From assembly GCA_002345425.1 (NCBI GenBank), contig DDWA01000054.1, positions 19,606-27,876 on the forward strand: a stretch of 8,271 bases of DNA, in the 5' to 3' direction. The notes under the pieces are model-generated. The model was not told the DNA's origin. It saw only the letters and a program-made list of their open reading frames with translations, and ran no database searches. Shown in pieces: positions 1 through 4,910 of this stretch (position 1 is its first letter; each line of letters starts with the position of its first letter). The translations under genes and the position numbers were made by a program. The stretch is from Caryophanales bacterium UBA2298. Its GTDB lineage: Bacteria; Bacillota_I; Bacilli_A; Izemoplasmatales; Hujiaoplasmataceae.

Positions 1-59
1 ATAGCATATTTAGTAACTAATAGCGACCTTGTAAACACAATTTTTTTATTGACGCAAAT

Positions 60-68
60 TGATAATAT
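60..68 (+). promoter_or_regulatory. Possible extended -10 element before the 78-residue gene
   Basis: TGA-TAATAT matches an extended -10 only partly (4 of 6 in the hexamer). A TTGACG at 49-54 is too close to serve as its -35. It would start transcription near 75, leaving an ~18-nt leader with the GGGGA ribosome site at 81-85. Weak call. Confidence 0.25.
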
Positions 69-92
69 TTCAATGAAAATGGGGATAATAAA

Positions 93-329
93 ATGAGTAG
101 AAGACACTTAGAATCATTGCAAAACCAAATTGCAGTAGCTAGTTCAATATCAGAGGTCCTTGACATATATGACACAAGAGACAGTGATAATTTATCTTTA
201 GATGAAGAGTTCGAATTAGATGAATTCAGAAATTTTAGAATTGAAATGCTAAATGATGAATCTTTAACTGATGACGATTTTGATTTAGCTGATTTTTGTT
301 CTGGTGGGGATTTAACTGAAGAAGATTAA
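93..329 (+). CDS. Small, highly acidic, lysine-free hypothetical protein (78 aa)
   Basis: I do not recognise a family. The start is ATG at 93 with a GGGGA ribosome site at 81-85, 7 nt upstream; the gene ends in TAA. The product has 24 Asp/Glu, 5 Arg, 1 His and no Lys, so net charge is about -19, which is striking in an AT-rich genome where AAA is a cheap codon. The N-terminal third (to about residue 24) is mildly amphipathic and carries most of the uncharged residues; residues 24-78 are acidic, with a DDD run and a single Cys near the C-terminus. There is no signal peptide or membrane segment, so it should be cytosolic. A DNA- or RNA-mimicking inhibitor, or an acidic partner protein, is conceivable but pure inference. 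It stands alone, followed by the hairpin element at 353-415, which could be its terminator. Confidence 0.6.
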   Translation: MSRRHLESLQNQIAVASSISEVLDIYDTRDSDNLSLDEEFELDEFRNFRIEMLNDESLTDDDFDLADFCSGGDLTEED

Positions 330-340
330 TTTTTTATAAT
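312..340 (+). promoter_or_regulatory. Promoter-like sequence inside the end of the 78-aa gene, reading into the hairpin RNA
   Basis: TTAACT (312-317) and a perfect TATAAT (335-340) are 17 nt apart. The -35 lies in the last codons of the 78-aa gene and the -10 just after its stop. Transcription would start near 347, a few bases before the hairpin at 353. In AT-rich DNA such matches occur by chance, so this is moderate evidence. Confidence 0.4.
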
Positions 341-346
341 ACAGCT

Positions 347-415
347 TGAACTGACTCCTTAAAGTTGGAGAATAGGTATAACAGTACCTAATCTTAAACG
401 AAGGAGTCTTTTTTT
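347..415 (+). ncRNA. Candidate ~70-nt structured small RNA, or a long terminator hairpin
   Basis: An 8-bp perfect outer stem, GACTCCTT (353-360) with AAGGAGTC (401-408), is followed at once by seven T (409-415), the hallmark of an intrinsic terminator. The 40-nt interior is not an ordinary loop: it holds a second hairpin, TAGGTA (373-378) with TACCTA (385-390), extended outward by further GAGA/TCTT-like pairs. CTCC at 355-358 can pair either with GGAG at 403-406 or with GGAG at 367-370, so two folds compete. A promoter-like sequence ends 12 nt upstream, so the element could be an independent small RNA. The simpler reading is the terminator of the 78-aa gene. It matches no riboswitch or T-box consensus that I know. 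The presence of both CUCCUU and AAGGAG would let it pair with ribosome binding sites, but this is inference. Confidence 0.45.
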
Positions 416-633
416 GTGGTTTGAGATATAAATAAAAAATGAATTATTATTTAGAGAAAGACGAAGAAATTTGTAAAATTTAGATTTTGTATAGAATTAA
501 AGTTACAAGTTTTTTAACTTTAAAAAATATGTCATTAAGTAGATTCAGGATTAAATAAAAATCATGTATTACTTTAAATAATATATTGACTTTGAAAACT
601 AAACATAATAAGTCATTATATTGCTTAATGAAC
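416..633 (+). other. AT-rich intergenic stretch without a recognisable gene
   Basis: No open frame with a ribosome site is visible on either strand. The only structure I see is the inverted repeat at 497-523. The stretch leads into the lipoprotein promoter at 634-662. Confidence 0.5.
497..523. repeat. Perfect 9-bp inverted repeat
   Basis: TTAAAGTTA (497-505) and TAACTTTAA (515-523) flank a 9-nt loop. No T-run follows on either strand, so it is not a standard terminator. It could be a protein-binding dyad or a chance feature of AT-rich DNA. Confidence 0.3.
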
Positions 634-662
634 TTTACATATAGTATTTTACATGCTAAAAT
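634..662 (+). promoter_or_regulatory. Promoter of the lipoprotein gene
   Basis: TTTACA (634-639, 5 of 6 matches to consensus) is 17 nt from TAAAAT (657-662), which is preceded by TGC and so is an extended -10. The start of transcription would be near 669, giving a ~40-nt leader with the GGGAGG ribosome site at 697-702. The good promoter argues that the broken gene downstream was, and may still be, transcribed. Confidence 0.6.
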
Positions 663-707
663 TAATTAATTATTTTAGAGCTTGCATAAGTAAGTTGGGA
701 GGAAAAA

Positions 708-1010
708 ATGAGAAGAATAATACTTGCTATATTTGGAATTTTAGTAATCTTTTTCACTTTAGGTTGTGATTTATTTAATAATAATTCAACTTCTGAAACG
801 GGTGATAAGTATGTAGTTACATTTGACTCAAATGGAGGTGAAGAGATTAACCCAATATATGTTGACAAAAACACAACCATTACTTTACCAATTCCTGTAA
901 GAGTGGGTTATAGTTTCGAAGGCTGGTTAACAGGTGCTATAATGTATAATTTAAGTCTTGAAGTAAAAGAAAACTTGGAACTAACTGCCGTATGGGAAAT
1001 AAATGACTAG
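708..1010 (+). CDS. N-terminal piece: lipoprotein with one InlB B-repeat (100 aa)
   Basis: The start is ATG at 708 with a strong GGGAGG ribosome site 5 nt upstream. Residues 1-19 form a lipoprotein signal peptide (two Arg, then a hydrophobic run). FTLGC gives the lipidated Cys20; Leu at -2 and Thr at -3 make the lipobox slightly atypical. A short Asn/Ser/Thr linker follows. Residues about 34-98 are a Listeria-Bacteroides (InlB B-repeat, Flg_new) unit: VVTFDSNGG at the start, GYSFEGW in the middle and LELTAVW at the end. These small ubiquitin-like folds are common in cell-surface proteins of Bacillota. As read, translation stops at TAG 1008, just as the next repeat begins, leaving a small secreted lipoprotein. 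It probably is the head of the longer gene ending at 2720. If the stop is real, a lipid-anchored 81-residue domain could still be made. Confidence 0.65.
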   Translation: MRRIILAIFGILVIFFTLGCDLFNNNSTSETGDKYVVTFDSNGGEEINPIYVDKNTTITLPIPVRVGYSFEGWLTGAIMYNLSLEVKENLELTAVWEIND

Positions 1011-1124
1011 CAAATACTAATATATGATAATGATTGAACCTTATTATCAACCTATACAATTGAATATAATACTGACTTAACAGGGTATGATTTTGGATTT
1101 GATGATTTAGTAGATGAAGGATAT

Positions 1125-2720
1125 ATGTTTTCCGGAATATCCCCAACGATACCAGACAAAATGCCGGGAAATGATCTAGAGATTGTACTGAATCAAACAA
1201 AATATAGAGAAATTAGTAATCAAACTTCAAATTTGTCAGTAATTGATACTGTAGTTTATTCTGATAATTATGTGATTACAGGTGTTTTGGGTCCTGAAGG
1301 ATATTTGTACCGTATTGTGATATACGATTTAAATGATCCAACATACAGGAGAGAAATATTGAATCCAAACGGAACTGAAAATGAATGGTCCTCATTTGGT
1401 TCAAATATTAAGGTTTCTGGGGATTATATCATTATTTCTGATTATAGATATAATAATGATCAAGGTATAATTTATGTTTATAAATTTAGTGATACCAGTT
1501 ACTTTAGAATAATTAAAGGATCGAATACAATAAATAATGAAATGTTTGGTGATACGTTATACATCCAAGGCGATTACTTAATCACTGTTACAGACAATTT
1601 TTATTATAGTTATTTAACCAATCCACCGAGAATATATATTTTCAAATTAGGTGATGAATCCTATAGAAGAGTAATAAACCATCCATATAATGATGAACCT
1701 TCTAATTTCGGTAAAGATATTTACTTTCATGGTGATTATTTGTCGGTTAATATGCCTAATGAATATTCAAGTGCTTCGAATCCTTTTAATGATAATCAAA
1801 CTATAATTCTTATATATAAACTTAGCGATGAATCATACTTAAGAACTATCACTAAAGAAAATGTTTTTGTCGAAGAAATTCATATACAAGATGATTTCCT
1901 AGTATTGGGAAGTTCACTAACTAATGTTTCGGACAATGGGTTAATTATAATTTATAAGTTTAGCGATGAAACGTATGAAAGAATAATAAATTGTCCTATT
2001 GATGGGGATAGAACTTCGTTTGGCAATGATATTCAAATCCATCAAAATTATATTGTTATATCTTCGTTTCAGTATAATGTTTTTCAAGGAATCATTTTTA
2101 TATATCGGTTAGATGATATCGCTTATGAAAGGATCATCACCGGTCCGGAAACTACTGAAGATTCTGGTTTTGGATCTAAGACAATTTTGCATAATGACTA
2201 TTTAGTAGTGAGATCAGATTTTTCTACTCAAGGAAGAGTGTTTGTTTATAAGTTCAGTGATGAGACCTATGAGAGAGTTATTACTGAACCGAACAATGAT
2301 ATTTACCATTTTGGTTTTGAAATTCTAGTTCACGAAGAAAATTTAATTATTTCTTCAGTGAAAGGTAATTTTTACAATGAGAAAGGCAAAATCTATATAT
2401 ATCGATTTGATGATGAAGAATATAAAAGAGTTATTGATGAAGAAACACTAGAAGCAGAGGATTATTTTAGTTTATTATTATATGTAAAGAACGGATTCTT
2501 GATAAGTATGGCAGTTACTGATGAGACTTCAAGTGGAATAATGTACTTGTACAAATTTTCAGATGAAAATTACAAGAGAGTAATCGAATATATTCCAGGC
2601 ACTTTAGGTTTCGGAGAAGATTATAAAATAATATTAAATACTGAATTTTTGATTATCAAAGCAGATACTTATTCACCAGAAAACCAACGAATATATGTTT
2701 TTAAATTCGATGATTTTTAA
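1125..2720 (+). CDS. C-terminal piece: propeller-like repeat region of the broken lipoprotein (531 aa)
   Basis: ATG at 1125 is the first Met after the stops, but the frame is open back to 1038 and the residues before it belong to a repeat, so this is not a natural gene start. The GAAGGA 3 nt before it encodes part of that repeat. Residues 1-22 finish the second InlB-like unit (FSGISPTIPDKMPGNDLEIV). From about residue 39 to the end, ten units recur with a conserved core like IYIYKFSDETYERVI. Its central aromatic lies at residues 67, 119, 173, 231, 277, 327, 375, 426, 476 and 526, 46-58 residues apart. Most units also have an FG and a GDYLIIS-like strand. Alternating hydrophobic strands and this period suggest a beta-propeller. 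Without the upstream signal peptide the piece could not be exported, so it is probably not functional by itself. Confidence 0.55.
   Translation: MFSGISPTIPDKMPGNDLEIVLNQTKYREISNQTSNLSVIDTVVYSDNYVITGVLGPEGYLYRIVIYDLNDPTYRREILNPNGTENEWSSFGSNIKVSGDYIIISDYRYNNDQGIIYVYKFSDTSYFRIIKGSNTINNEMFGDTLYIQGDYLITVTDNFYYSYLTNPPRIYIFKLGDESYRRVINHPYNDEPSNFGKDIYFHGDYLSVNMPNEYSSASNPFNDNQTIILIYKLSDESYLRTITKENVFVEEIHIQDDFLVLGSSLTNVSDNGLIIIYKFSDETYERIINCPIDGDRTSFGNDIQIHQNYIVISSFQYNVFQGIIFIYRLDDIAYERIITGPETTEDSGFGSKTILHNDYLVVRSDFSTQGRVFVYKFSDETYERVITEPNNDIYHFGFEILVHEENLIISSVKGNFYNEKGKIYIYRFDDEEYKRVIDEETLEAEDYFSLLLYVKNGFLISMAVTDETSSGIMYLYKFSDENYKRVIEYIPGTLGFGEDYKIILNTEFLIIKADTYSPENQRIYVFKFDDF
1239..2717 (+). repeat. 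Ten tandem ~50-residue propeller-like protein repeats
   Basis: The coding units average about 51 codons. Each has a strand like I-x-I-x-G-D-Y-L-I-I-S, a variable loop often ending in QG or NG, a strand IYIYKFSDE and a strand YERVI. DNA identity between units is only partial, so the repeats are old and not recent slippage products. The first unit lacks the FG start and the last ends right after FKFDDF. Confidence 0.6.
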
Positions 2721-2800
2721 TTAAGGAAATTAAACTTTCTAATAATAATTTGATTTCGTATCGTACAAATGGTGATTGGCTAAAATATTCAGTTAATGAT

Positions 2801-2834
2801 AAAAAAGGATTGATAAAATTATCAAACCTTTTTT
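2801..2834 (+). terminator. Intrinsic terminator after the lipoprotein gene
   Basis: AAAAAAGG and TTGATAA pair with TTATCAA and CCTTTTTT around a 2-nt AA gap, with one A/A mismatch in the stem. The tight turn means the inner pairs probably open. The T-run at 2829-2834 ends the plus-strand transcript. Confidence 0.65.
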
Positions 2835-2846
2835 CTTTTGAAACAA

Positions 2847-2871
2847 AAAAACCAGAATAAATCTGGTTTTT
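2847..2871 (-). terminator. Intrinsic terminator of the peroxidase gene (bidirectional)
   Basis: AAAAACCAGA (2847-2856) pairs perfectly with TCTGGTTTTT (2862-2871) around a 5-nt loop. On the minus strand it lies 19 nt past the stop codon at 2890 and has a T-rich tail; on the plus strand it is a back-up terminator. Confidence 0.75.
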
Positions 2872-2889
2872 CATATAAATGTAATTTTT

Positions 2890-3360
2890 TTACAAAAGAG
2901 CTTTTAAATCTGATTCTATTTTCGAAGGTTTTACATGAGGTGCATATCTTTTAACTACATTGCCATCTCGATCTACTAGGAATTTCGTGTAATTATGTTT
3001 AATTGACTTTGTTAAGAAACCTCTTTTCTGATTGATAAGCCAACTAAAGAGTTGATTAATGTCCTTACCTTTAACAGAAATTTTTTCAAATATTGGAAAT
3101 GAGATATTGAATAAAGCAGAGCACTTGTTTTGAATTTCGGCATTATCATTTGGTTCTTGTTTAAAGGAATCTGATGGAAAAGCAAGTACAGTAAAACCTT
3201 TTGACTTGTATGAATTGAATAATTTTTGAAATCCTTCTAGTTGGTAAGAATAGCCACATTCAGTAGCTGTGTTGACAATCAGTAAAACTTTTCCTAAATA
3301 TTCATTCAAGGATACTTTATCACCTTTTATGTCATTAAGCTCAAAATCATATAAATTCAT
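2890..3360 (-). CDS. Glutathione peroxidase family thiol peroxidase (156 aa) with altered active site
   Basis: The family reduces hydroperoxides in the cytosol, in bacteria mostly with thioredoxin. Full family length: NTATECGYSYQLEGFQKL (residues 30-47) is the signature around the peroxidatic Cys35; FPSDSFKQEP (61-70) is the usual FPCNQFGGQEP region; FPIFEKISVKG (88-98) and NYTKFLVDRDGNVVKRYAP (123-141) complete the fold. Two tetrad residues differ: the catalytic Gln of 'NQF' is Ser65 or lost in a one-residue gap, and the Trp of 'WNF' is His122; Asn123 is kept. Cys80 lies near where resolving Cys occurs in thioredoxin-dependent members. No signal peptide. ATG at 3360 has an AAGGTGG ribosome site about 8 nt upstream. 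It has its own promoter and terminator, and stands divergent to the membrane protein gene at 3512. Peroxidase activity is likely but its rate and substrate are uncertain. Confidence 0.85.
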   Translation of the reverse strand: MNLYDFELNDIKGDKVSLNEYLGKVLLIVNTATECGYSYQLEGFQKLFNSYKSKGFTVLAFPSDSFKQEPNDNAEIQNKCSALFNISFPIFEKISVKGKDINQLFSWLINQKRGFLTKSIKHNYTKFLVDRDGNVVKRYAPHVKPSKIESDLKALL

Positions 3361-3391
3361 TTATTTTACCACCTTTATATATTCTGCTTTC

Positions 3392-3400
3392 ATTATAACA
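3392..3400 (-). promoter_or_regulatory. Extended -10 promoter of the peroxidase gene
   Basis: On the minus strand, TGT-TATAAT is a perfect -10 with the TG extension. No good -35 is seen at 16-18 nt. Transcription would start near 3385, giving a ~25-nt leader with the AAGGTGG site. Confidence 0.55.
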
Positions 3401-3480
3401 CTGATTTGATTTTTTTCTTGTGGGATGCCTATTTTTTTTAAAATTTTGTTAATAAATTGATTATAAAGAAAGAAGATAAA

Positions 3481-3489
3481 TGGTATAAT
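3481..3489 (+). promoter_or_regulatory. Extended -10 promoter of the 139-aa membrane protein gene
   Basis: TGG-TATAAT is a perfect extended -10, with only a poor TTATAA 17 nt upstream. Transcription should begin near 3496. This falls after the TTG at 3491, which therefore cannot be the start codon, and supports ATG 3512. Confidence 0.6.
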
Positions 3490-3511
3490 TTTGTTAATGA
3501 ATGGAGACAAT

Positions 3512-3931
3512 ATGAAAAAATATTATTTTAAAATACATTTATTATTATATGTTTTTCTAATCTTAATGACCGTTCTAGGCTTATATGCAGTTATTGTAGA
3601 AAATTTTTACTTTGCTTATATTAATATTACTATTTTCGGGTTACCATTGTTATGGCTTTTAGTAATTCAAATTTTTAGATTAGATAACTTAGAAATTCAT
3701 GAAGATAAAATTATATTTGGTTTTTTTAAACGAAAAACAATTTTTATGAAAGACATAGTAAATATTGAACTTCAAGGTAATCTAGATATAAACAATATTC
3801 ACATAATTATCAATCATAAGCAAGACGGAAAATTAACACAATCCAATTTATTGAAAATGTATAATGTCAAATTGATTAAAATCTATCATGAATTACTTAA
3901 ATATCTAGAAAATTCTAAATCGATGATTTGA
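3512..3931 (+). CDS. Small membrane protein with two helices and a PH-like tail (139 aa)
   Basis: Function unknown. ATG 3512 is chosen because GGAGA (3503-3507) lies just upstream and the likely transcription start is near 3496, after an earlier in-frame TTG at 3491. Two hydrophobic helices lie at about residues 6-28 and 34-56, joined by a very short turn, so both ends should face the cytosol. The remaining ~80 residues have a strand-rich pattern (LEIHEDKIIFGFFKRKTIF, then MKDIVNIEL and IHIIINH) and a C-terminal helix, as in bacterial PH-like domains joined to a membrane hairpin. This domain call is by pattern only. Such proteins are often single-gene units without known role. The gene ends in TGA, immediately before a terminator, which is direct support for TGA as a stop codon here. 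Confidence 0.7.
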   Translation: MKKYYFKIHLLLYVFLILMTVLGLYAVIVENFYFAYINITIFGLPLLWLLVIQIFRLDNLEIHEDKIIFGFFKRKTIFMKDIVNIELQGNLDINNIHIIINHKQDGKLTQSNLLKMYNVKLIKIYHELLKYLENSKSMI

Positions 3932-3956
3932 AATCCTTTAATTCTAAGGATTTTTT
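3931..3956 (+). terminator. Intrinsic terminator of the 139-aa membrane protein gene
   Basis: AAATCCTT (3931-3938) pairs with AAGGATTT (3946-3953) around a 7-nt loop, and a T-run covers 3951-3956. The stem begins on the last base of the TGA stop codon. Confidence 0.8.
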
Positions 3957-3979
3957 ATTAAAAACTTAGTAATTTTATT

Positions 3980-4008
3980 TTGAAAAACCACTCAATGAGT
4001 GGTAAAAT
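3980..4008 (+). promoter_or_regulatory. Promoter of the toxin-antitoxin operon
   Basis: TTGAAA (3980-3985) and TAAAAT (4003-4008) are 17 nt apart, and TGG before the -10 makes it extended. The 17-bp palindrome at 3987-4003 fills the spacer. Transcription would start near 4015, only about 13 nt before the ATG. Confidence 0.7.
3987..4003. promoter_or_regulatory. Probable operator: perfect 17-bp palindrome
   Basis: ACCACTCA-A-TGAGTGGT is fully symmetric and sits between the -35 and -10 of the toxin-antitoxin promoter. It is GC-richer than its surroundings. A bound dimer would block RNA polymerase. The natural candidate ligand is the HTH domain of the antitoxin encoded directly downstream, as in other autoregulated toxin-antitoxin operons; the link is inference. 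Confidence 0.65.
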
Positions 4009-4027
4009 ATAAATTTAGGTGATTAAT

Positions 4028-4525
4028 ATGGTTTTTAAAATAAAAGAGACTAGAGCTGAATATAATATGACGCAACAGGAATTAAGCGATTTAACTGCTA
4101 TTCCTAAAAGAACAATCGAAAATTGGGAAACTGGAAAAAGGAAACCTAGTCCTTGGGTAGAAAAATTAGTTGACTCATATATAAAACAATTTCCTAAAAA
4201 CAAAGACGGAATTATAACTGATAGATTAGGAGTTTATGAGGTAGAACAAATTAGAAGTTTGTGGTTACCATTAACATTGAGATTTGACATTAGCAAAATT
4301 TTACTGTTTGGTTCTTATGCCAAAGGTAAACCTGATCCGCTTAGTGATATTGATTTAGCAATTGATGGAGAGATTAAAGGATTAACCTTTTTCGGTTTAC
4401 TAGAAGAAGTCAATCAATTATTTGTCAAAGATGTTGATTTATTCCATTTACAAGAAATAGATAATAATTCTGATTTGATGGAAGATATTTTAAAAGGAAT
4501 TGTATTGTATGAACGAAAGAAATAA
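4028..4525 (+). CDS. mntA: Antitoxin: XRE-type HTH fused to MntA-like minimal nucleotidyltransferase (165 aa)
   Basis: ATG 4028 follows AGGTGA (4017-4022) by 5 nt; an in-frame GTG at 4019 lies inside that ribosome site and is rejected. Residues about 3-55 are an XRE/Cro-type helix-turn-helix (MTQQELSDLTAIPKRTIENW, then ETGKRKPSPW). Residues about 75-160 are a minimal nucleotidyltransferase of the DNA polymerase beta fold: FGSYAKGKPDPLSDIDLAID carries an exact GSX10DXD (Gly95, Ser96, Asp107, Asp109), and VDLF gives a likely third metal ligand, Asp137. In known MntA-HepT pairs this enzyme adds AMP to a tyrosine of the HEPN toxin and silences it. Plain MntA proteins lack the HTH, so the fusion likely adds DNA binding and autoregulation at the upstream palindrome. 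The gene overlaps the toxin gene by 17 nt, so the two are translationally linked. Confidence 0.85.
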   Translation: MVFKIKETRAEYNMTQQELSDLTAIPKRTIENWETGKRKPSPWVEKLVDSYIKQFPKNKDGIITDRLGVYEVEQIRSLWLPLTLRFDISKILLFGSYAKGKPDPLSDIDLAIDGEIKGLTFFGLLEEVNQLFVKDVDLFHLQEIDNNSDLMEDILKGIVLYERKK

Positions 4526-4883
4526 AAAGACTTTACCCAAAATATTAGTTCATATAAATAGAATTCAAGATTATATAAAAGATGTAAAGTCTATAGATGA
4601 CTTTGATAGAGATTATTTAATGAAAGATGCTGTCGTTTTTAACCTTTTAAAGACTAGTGAGCTGTCAAACAAGAAGCTCACTGAAGATTTTAAAAGAATG
4701 CATGGCAGTATCCTGTGGATGCAAATATATGGATTAAGAAACCGTATCGTTCATGATTATGATAATATTCATTCTAAAATGGTTTATCAAACGATTACGA
4801 ATGATTTAGACGAATTAAAAAAGGAAATTGATGGTTTGTTAGAGAAGAAAAATAATATGTTTAAACCCCTATTTGTGATATAA
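4509..4883 (+). CDS. hepT: Toxin: HEPN-domain RNase, HepT-like (124 aa)
   Basis: This is an all-alpha HEPN-family (DUF86-like) protein. RNRIVHDY (residues 77-84) is an exact RX4HXY motif: Arg77 and His82 are the RNase catalytic pair, and Tyr84 is the residue that MntA enzymes adenylylate in studied systems. Known HepT toxins act as dimers and cut RNA, halting growth unless neutralised. ATG 4509 is chosen over the in-frame TTG at 4500 because AAAGGA (4493-4498) ends 10 nt before ATG but only 1 nt before TTG. The gene begins inside the end of the antitoxin gene in another frame and has no promoter of its own, so it depends on the upstream promoter. The stop TAA lies within the -10 of the next gene. 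The length is usual for the family and the key residues are present, so it appears intact. Confidence 0.85.
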   Translation: MNERNKKTLPKILVHINRIQDYIKDVKSIDDFDRDYLMKDAVVFNLLKTSELSNKKLTEDFKRMHGSILWMQIYGLRNRIVHDYDNIHSKMVYQTITNDLDELKKEIDGLLEKKNNMFKPLFVI

Positions 4884-4884
4884 T
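4876..4884 (+). promoter_or_regulatory. Extended -10 promoter of the 162-aa membrane protein gene
   Basis: TGA-TATAAT overlaps the last codons and stop of the toxin gene. No good -35 is seen. Transcription would start near 4891. The 5' end could form a small 5-bp hairpin (TATCT 4885-4889 with AGATA 4896-4900), although the first bases may lie before the start point. Confidence 0.5.
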
Positions 4885-4910
4885 TATCTAAGGAAAGATA
4901 GAGTTAAGAT

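Larger units (their letters stand above)
708..2720 (+). pseudogene. Surface lipoprotein with InlB-type repeats and propeller-like repeats, broken by two in-frame stops
   Basis: Positions 708-1010 and 1125-2720 are open in the same frame. Only TAG at 1008 and TGA at 1035 interrupt a 670-codon reading frame. The stretch between and after the stops is still protein-like: eight codons (QILIYDND) between them, then TLLSTYTIEYNTDLTG and onward, open into the second piece. It reads as a second InlB/MucBP-like repeat, and the expected residue at the TGA is Gly in a 'D-G-T-L-L-S-T' pattern, so one change from GGA to TGA explains it. The TAG could come from a Tyr or Gln codon by one change. Order of parts: signal peptide and lipobox Cys20, repeat 1 (about 34-98), repeat 2 (about 101-160), then ten ~50-residue units. 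No frameshift and no other stop is seen, so the damage looks recent, unless it is a sequencing fault or a readthrough case. Promoter, ribosome site and terminator are all present. Confidence 0.7.

Noticed and set aside
93..329. Small protein as a double-glycine RiPP or bacteriocin precursor (CSGG near the C-terminus)
   Set aside because: Only six acidic residues follow the GG, there is one Cys, and no modification or transport gene is adjacent. The MATE gene is 6.6 kb away.
662..880. Minus-strand open frame of 72 codons
   Set aside because: It is a shadow of the lipoprotein's signal peptide and repeat on the other strand, with no family pattern. The minus-strand frames at 937-1200, 4015-4203 and 7777-8016 are rejected in the same way.
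1035..1037. TGA read as Trp (Mycoplasma code), which would remove one of the two stops in the lipoprotein gene
   Set aside because: Trp is TGG throughout the window, the gene at 3512-3931 ends in TGA directly before its terminator, and the TAG at 1008 would remain in any case.
1239..2717. Recent tandem DNA duplication or a CRISPR-like array
   Set aside because: The period is about 150 bp and conserved at protein level only, with varied unit length and DNA, so it is an ancient coding repeat.
2714..2860. Short open plus-strand stretch with protein-like content after the lipoprotein gene
   Set aside because: It has no start codon with a usable ribosome site, and its end runs through two terminator hairpins.
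3491..3511. TTG at 3491 as the start of the membrane protein gene
   Set aside because: It lies 2 nt after the -10 hexamer, before the likely transcription start, and has no ribosome site; ATG 3512 has GGAGA upstream.
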